Below are positions 60,967-64,000 of a stretch of 64,000 nt of DNA, one piece after another. Positions within the stretch are counted from its first letter, which is position 1. Each line of letters begins with the position of its first letter. A model generated the notes under the pieces. It had not been told where the DNA came from and did not search any database. It was given only the letters and a program-made list of their open reading frames with translations. Location of the stretch: positions 1 through 64,000 of the forward strand of contig DATJZG010000110.1 of assembly GCA_035499295.1 (NCBI GenBank). Reading direction: 5' to 3'. This DNA comes from DATJZG01 sp035499295. GTDB lineage: Bacteria; Myxococcota; Myxococcia; Myxococcales; Anaeromyxobacteraceae. The translations under genes and the position numbers were made by a program.

Positions 60967-61710
60967 TCACGGCTTGGGGTCGCCCGACGGGGGCGCGGTC
61001 GGTGGCTCGGGGGGCTTCGGCGCGCCCTCTCCCGCCGGGGCGGTGGCCGGGGTGGGCGCGGCGGGCTTGGCCGCCGCCGGGGCGGCGGGCTTCGCCGCGG
61101 GGGCGGGCCTCGCCGGCGGCGGGGGCGGAGGCTTGAGCGGTTCGGGCGGCAGGTAGGTGGGGCCGAGCGCGTCCCACTGGCGACCCGCGAGCATCTCGCG
61201 CACGAGCGAGCCGAGCGGGGCGCGCGGGAAGTAGGGCGCGCCCTTCTGCACCTTGTAGACGGGGAAGGGCTTCAAGGGGTCCGCCCAGCGGAACACCAGG
61301 TTGCGGAGGGAGCGCTGCGTCGCCTCGAACTCGCGAGTGTGCTGGATGGCACCGGTGGGGCACGGCTCCACGCACAGCCCGCAGAACATGCACTTCGCCT
61401 CGTCGATGTCGAACTGCGAGACCACTCGCTGCTTGGGGTTCGCCGGGTCCTTTTCGAGGAGGATCTGGATGCAGCTGATGGGGCAGGCCCGCTCGCAAGC
61501 CTGGCAGCCGGTGCAGATGGCGGCGTCCACCTCGAGGAAGCCGCGGTAGCGCGCCGGCAGGAGGTCCTGAACCGGCGACGCCGTGCGGTCGGGATACTGC
61601 ACCGTGATGGGGCGCCGCAGCACCTGGGACAGGGTGATGGACATCCCGTGCCAGAAGGACTTCACGGTGTCGCGGATGTTGCCGACGTACTCGCTCGCGG
61701 GATTGGACAT
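60967..61710 (-). CDS. nuoI: NADH-quinone oxidoreductase subunit I with a Pro/Ala-rich tail
   Basis: A 247-residue peripheral-arm subunit. The two [4Fe-4S] sites are CTGCQACERACP and CMFCGLCVEPCP, carrying clusters N6a and N6b. The first 170 residues are standard. Residues 188-247 are an added tail of Pro, Ala and Lys (PPEPLKPPPPPPARPAPAAK and onward) not found in typical NuoI. The ATG at 61710 is 13 bases after nuoH. Confidence 0.95.
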   Translation of the reverse strand: MSNPASEYVGNIRDTVKSFWHGMSITLSQVLRRPITVQYPDRTASPVQDLLPARYRGFLEVDAAICTGCQACERACPISCIQILLEKDPANPKQRVVSQFDIDEAKCMFCGLCVEPCPTGAIQHTREFEATQRSLRNLVFRWADPLKPFPVYKVQKGAPYFPRAPLGSLVREMLAGRQWDALGPTYLPPEPLKPPPPPPARPAPAAKPAAPAAAKPAAPTPATAPAGEGAPKPPEPPTAPPSGDPKP

Positions 61711-61723
61711 GTCTGTCGTTTGC

Positions 61724-63106
61724 CTACCAGTTGGTGAGGTCGACGCGGTCGCCGACCACGCGGGAGATGTTCCGCCGGGTGAGGACGAAGAAGCGGAAGA
61801 CCGCGTACACGAAGAGCGCGAAGATGAGCCCTCCGCTCACGAGCTCCACGAGCGGGTGGCGCGCCACCGCCATCTCCCAGCCCAGCGTGAAGAGCAGCGC
61901 CACGAACCCCGCCGGCACCAAGTACTTCCAGCACAGGTTCATCATCTGGTCGACGCGGATGCGGGGCAGCGTCCAGCGGATCCAGATGACCACGGTGACG
62001 AGCACCATGGTCTTTGCCGCGAAGACGCACACCGAGAGGAACTGCCACAGCCACCAGGTGGGGCGTGGGAGGGCGCCGGCGCCGCGGAGGGCCGCCCAGT
62101 CCTGGGCGCTCATCCCCGGGATCTGCCAGCCGCCGAGGAAGAGCGAGACCGCCACCGCGCTGATGATCCAGAGGTTCGCCCACTCGACCAGGAAGTAGAG
62201 GGCGAAGCGGAACCCCGAGTACTCCGACATGTAGCCCGCCACGAGTTCCGACTCCGCCTCCGGCAGGTCGAAGGGGGTGCGGTTGGCCTCGGCGAGCTGG
62301 CTCGTGAAGAGGATGAAGAAGGCGACGAACGCGGCCGGGTTGCGGGCGATGAACCACTGCCATGGCCATCCGCCCTGGGCCTGGATGATCCCCTGCATGG
62401 AGAGGGTCCCGGCCATGAGCACCGGGGTCATGATGGCGAGCCCGGACGGAACCTCGTAGCTGATCACCTGGGCAGCGGAGCGCATCCCGCCGAAGAGTGC
62501 CCACTTCGAGTTCGAGGACCAGCCCGACAGCAGGATTCCGACGACGATGAGCGACGTCACCGCCAGGATGTAGAAGATCCCGACGTTCAGATCGCCCACG
62601 ATGACGGACTGGCCGAAGGGGAGCGCCACCAGCGTGAGCGTCATCCCGGCGACGACGAAGTAGGGGGCGGCGCGGAAGAGCAGGGAGTCGGCGTCCGCCG
62701 GCACCAGGTCCTCCTTGAAGAGGAGCTTCACGGCGTCGGCCACCCACTGGAAGAAGCCGAAGGCCCCGACCCGGTTCGGGCCGATGCGGCTCTGGATGCG
62801 GCCGGCGACGCGCCGCTCGTACCACGAGAAGATGCCGCCGGACACCGAGGCGAAGGTGAAGAGCAGGATGCCGGCCACGAGCAGCGCGGCCGCGTAGATC
62901 CACTGGGTGCCAGCCCAGGTGGCCGGGTCGCGGCCGAGGGACTCGCGCACGAAGGCGAAGAAGACCGGCTGCTGGATGAAGGGGAGGTAGAGGACGAGGA
63001 GCGCGAAGAGGGCGAAGGGGATGATCACCACCGCGGCCATGGACGCGACGAAGAGGGCGCGCCGGGTGGCGGGGCGGGGGAAGGCGAAGGAGAACTTGCT
63101 GGGCAT
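61724..63106 (-). CDS. nuoH: NADH-quinone oxidoreductase subunit H
   Basis: A 460-residue membrane subunit at the quinone-site interface with about nine TM helices. Conserved blocks include YERRVAGRIQSRIGPNRVG, FKEDLVPADAD, EVPSGLAIM, QLAEANRTPFDLPEAESELV and EYSGFRFALYFLVEW. It is somewhat longer than the usual 320-350 because of extra N-terminal and central segments. It starts two bases after nuoD, with no nuoE, F or G between them. Confidence 0.95.
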   Translation of the reverse strand: MPSKFSFAFPRPATRRALFVASMAAVVIIPFALFALLVLYLPFIQQPVFFAFVRESLGRDPATWAGTQWIYAAALLVAGILLFTFASVSGGIFSWYERRVAGRIQSRIGPNRVGAFGFFQWVADAVKLLFKEDLVPADADSLLFRAAPYFVVAGMTLTLVALPFGQSVIVGDLNVGIFYILAVTSLIVVGILLSGWSSNSKWALFGGMRSAAQVISYEVPSGLAIMTPVLMAGTLSMQGIIQAQGGWPWQWFIARNPAAFVAFFILFTSQLAEANRTPFDLPEAESELVAGYMSEYSGFRFALYFLVEWANLWIISAVAVSLFLGGWQIPGMSAQDWAALRGAGALPRPTWWLWQFLSVCVFAAKTMVLVTVVIWIRWTLPRIRVDQMMNLCWKYLVPAGFVALLFTLGWEMAVARHPLVELVSGGLIFALFVYAVFRFFVLTRRNISRVVGDRVDLTNW

Positions 63107-63108
63107 GG

Positions 63109-64000
63109 CTATCGGTCCGTCTCCGGGGCGACCACGTCGAGCGAGGCGATGAGGGCGATGAGGTCGGCGATCATGAGTCCCGACGAGATGTCCTCGATGA
63201 TCCCCATGGCGAGGAAGGATCCGGTCCGGGCCCGGACGCGGTAGGCGCGCTCGGTGCCGTCGGAGACCAGGTAGTAGGCCATCTCTCCGCGGGCGGACTC
63301 GACTCGGGACATGACTTCGGCCGCCTCGGGCTTGATCTTGCGGGGGACCTTCGCCATGTACTCGCCCTCGGGCATGTGCTCGAGCGCCTGGCGGGCGATG
63401 CGCGAGGACTGGGCCATCTCCAGCACGCGCACGTAGTAGCGATCGAAGGCGTCGCCCACGGTCCCCGCCCAGCCCCGGCCGATTGGCACGTCGAACTTGA
63501 AGTCGGGGTAGGCGCCGTACGGCATGTCGCGGCGCACGTCCCAGTCGACGCCGCTGCCGCGCAGGTTGGGGCCGACGAGCCCGTAGTCGATGGCCTGCTC
63601 GCGGGTGATCACCGCCACCCCGCCGAGCCGCTTCAGGTAGATCTCGTTCCAGGTGATGAGGCGGTCCCACTCCTGGAGCAGGCTGTCGAACCGGTCGAGG
63701 AAGGCGAGCACCTTGTCCCGCCAGCCCTCGGGCATGTCGAAGGCCACCCCGCCGATGCGGTGATAGTTGTAGGTGAGTCGGGCGCCGCAGAGGGCCTCGA
63801 TGAGGTCGTTGATGGCCTCCCGCTCGCGCAGGGCGTAGACGAGGGGGGTGACCGCGCCGATGTCGGTGGCCATCGTCCCGATGGACACGAGGTGGCTCGC
63901 GATCCGGTTCAACTCGCAGCTGATGGCGCGCAGGTACTGGGCGCGCTTCGGGACCTCGACCTTGATGAGCTTCTCGACCGCGATGGCGTATCCCTCGTTC
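63109..64000 (-). CDS. nuoD: NADH-quinone oxidoreductase subunit D (5' end outside the window)
   Basis: The frame is open to the window edge on the minus strand and gives about 296 C-terminal residues beginning NEGYAIAVEKLIKVEVPKRA. Conserved NuoD features include RAISCELNRIASHL, RVESARGEMAYYLVSDG and the ending SGLMIADLIALIASLDVVAPETDR, of the hydrogenase-large-subunit fold that holds the quinone site. The real start is upstream of the visible sequence. The following gene is nuoH. Confidence 0.95.
   Translation of the reverse strand, partial: NEGYAIAVEKLIKVEVPKRAQYLRAISCELNRIASHLVSIGTMATDIGAVTPLVYALREREAINDLIEALCGARLTYNYHRIGGVAFDMPEGWRDKVLAFLDRFDSLLQEWDRLITWNEIYLKRLGGVAVITREQAIDYGLVGPNLRGSGVDWDVRRDMPYGAYPDFKFDVPIGRGWAGTVGDAFDRYYVRVLEMAQSSRIARQALEHMPEGEYMAKVPRKIKPEAAEVMSRVESARGEMAYYLVSDGTERAYRVRARTGSFLAMGIIEDISSGLMIADLIALIASLDVVAPETDR

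Overview
The window is very GC-rich, almost fully coding DNA from what looks like a member of the Myxococcota, most like an Anaeromyxobacter-type organism. This is inference from gene content: MopE-like and IPT/TIG surface proteins, a MYXO-CTERM-like sorting signal beside a CPBP protease, an RCC1-repeat lipoprotein, a multiheme cytochrome fused to TPR repeats, and a complex I operon with no nuoEFG between nuoD and nuoH. About 54 protein genes can be supported. I found no rRNA, tRNA, CRISPR array, insertion sequence or phage gene.

Layout, left half. Positions 1-7006 hold a tightly packed plus-strand operon: a DegT-type aminotransferase, a flippase-like membrane protein, an MMPL/RND exporter, a TolC-like outer-membrane protein and an MlaC-like protein. 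This looks like a lipid modification and export unit. An orphan PD-(D/E)XK-like protein and a small ferredoxin follow. Positions 8695-12899 form a respiratory unit of fused b6-like cytochrome b, Rieske protein and an eight-heme cytochrome c with TPRs. Next come a ParA-like ATPase, an alanine-zipper lipoprotein, two L,D-transpeptidases and FdxA. A minus-strand tripartite RND efflux operon covers 16668-22641. An XdhC-type protein, an EcsC-type protein, a VanX dipeptidase, a molybdate-sensor-like regulator and YceI follow. Positions 27072-29787 hold an ECF sigma, anti-sigma and caspase-like protease operon.

Layout, right half. A cupredoxin, an RCC1 lipoprotein, a second LysM L,D-transpeptidase with an apparent 3' frameshift, CstA, pyruvate dehydrogenase E2 and E1, and GltX lead to a MEMO-family gene divergent from a response regulator. 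Positions 41992-46664 hold the most unusual locus: one 1295-residue reading frame that contains a MYXO-CTERM-like signal in its middle, directly followed by a lipoprotein signal peptide and an IPT/TIG protein, and overlapping a CPBP intramembrane protease gene. A dGTPase, a degenerate class II amidotransferase, an Hsp70-like/J-domain/CvpA operon with a good promoter and operator-like inverted repeat, a deoxyhypusine synthase-like protein, an Rrf2 regulator and a PHP phosphoesterase follow. The end is a minus-strand complex I operon (nuoD partial, H, I, J, K, L, M, N).

Together the genes describe a respiring bacterium with several membrane electron-transfer modules, heavy envelope remodelling (three L,D-transpeptidases, VanX, two RND systems) and surface protein sorting. 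All function calls are from motifs read by eye in the translated sequence. No database search was run.
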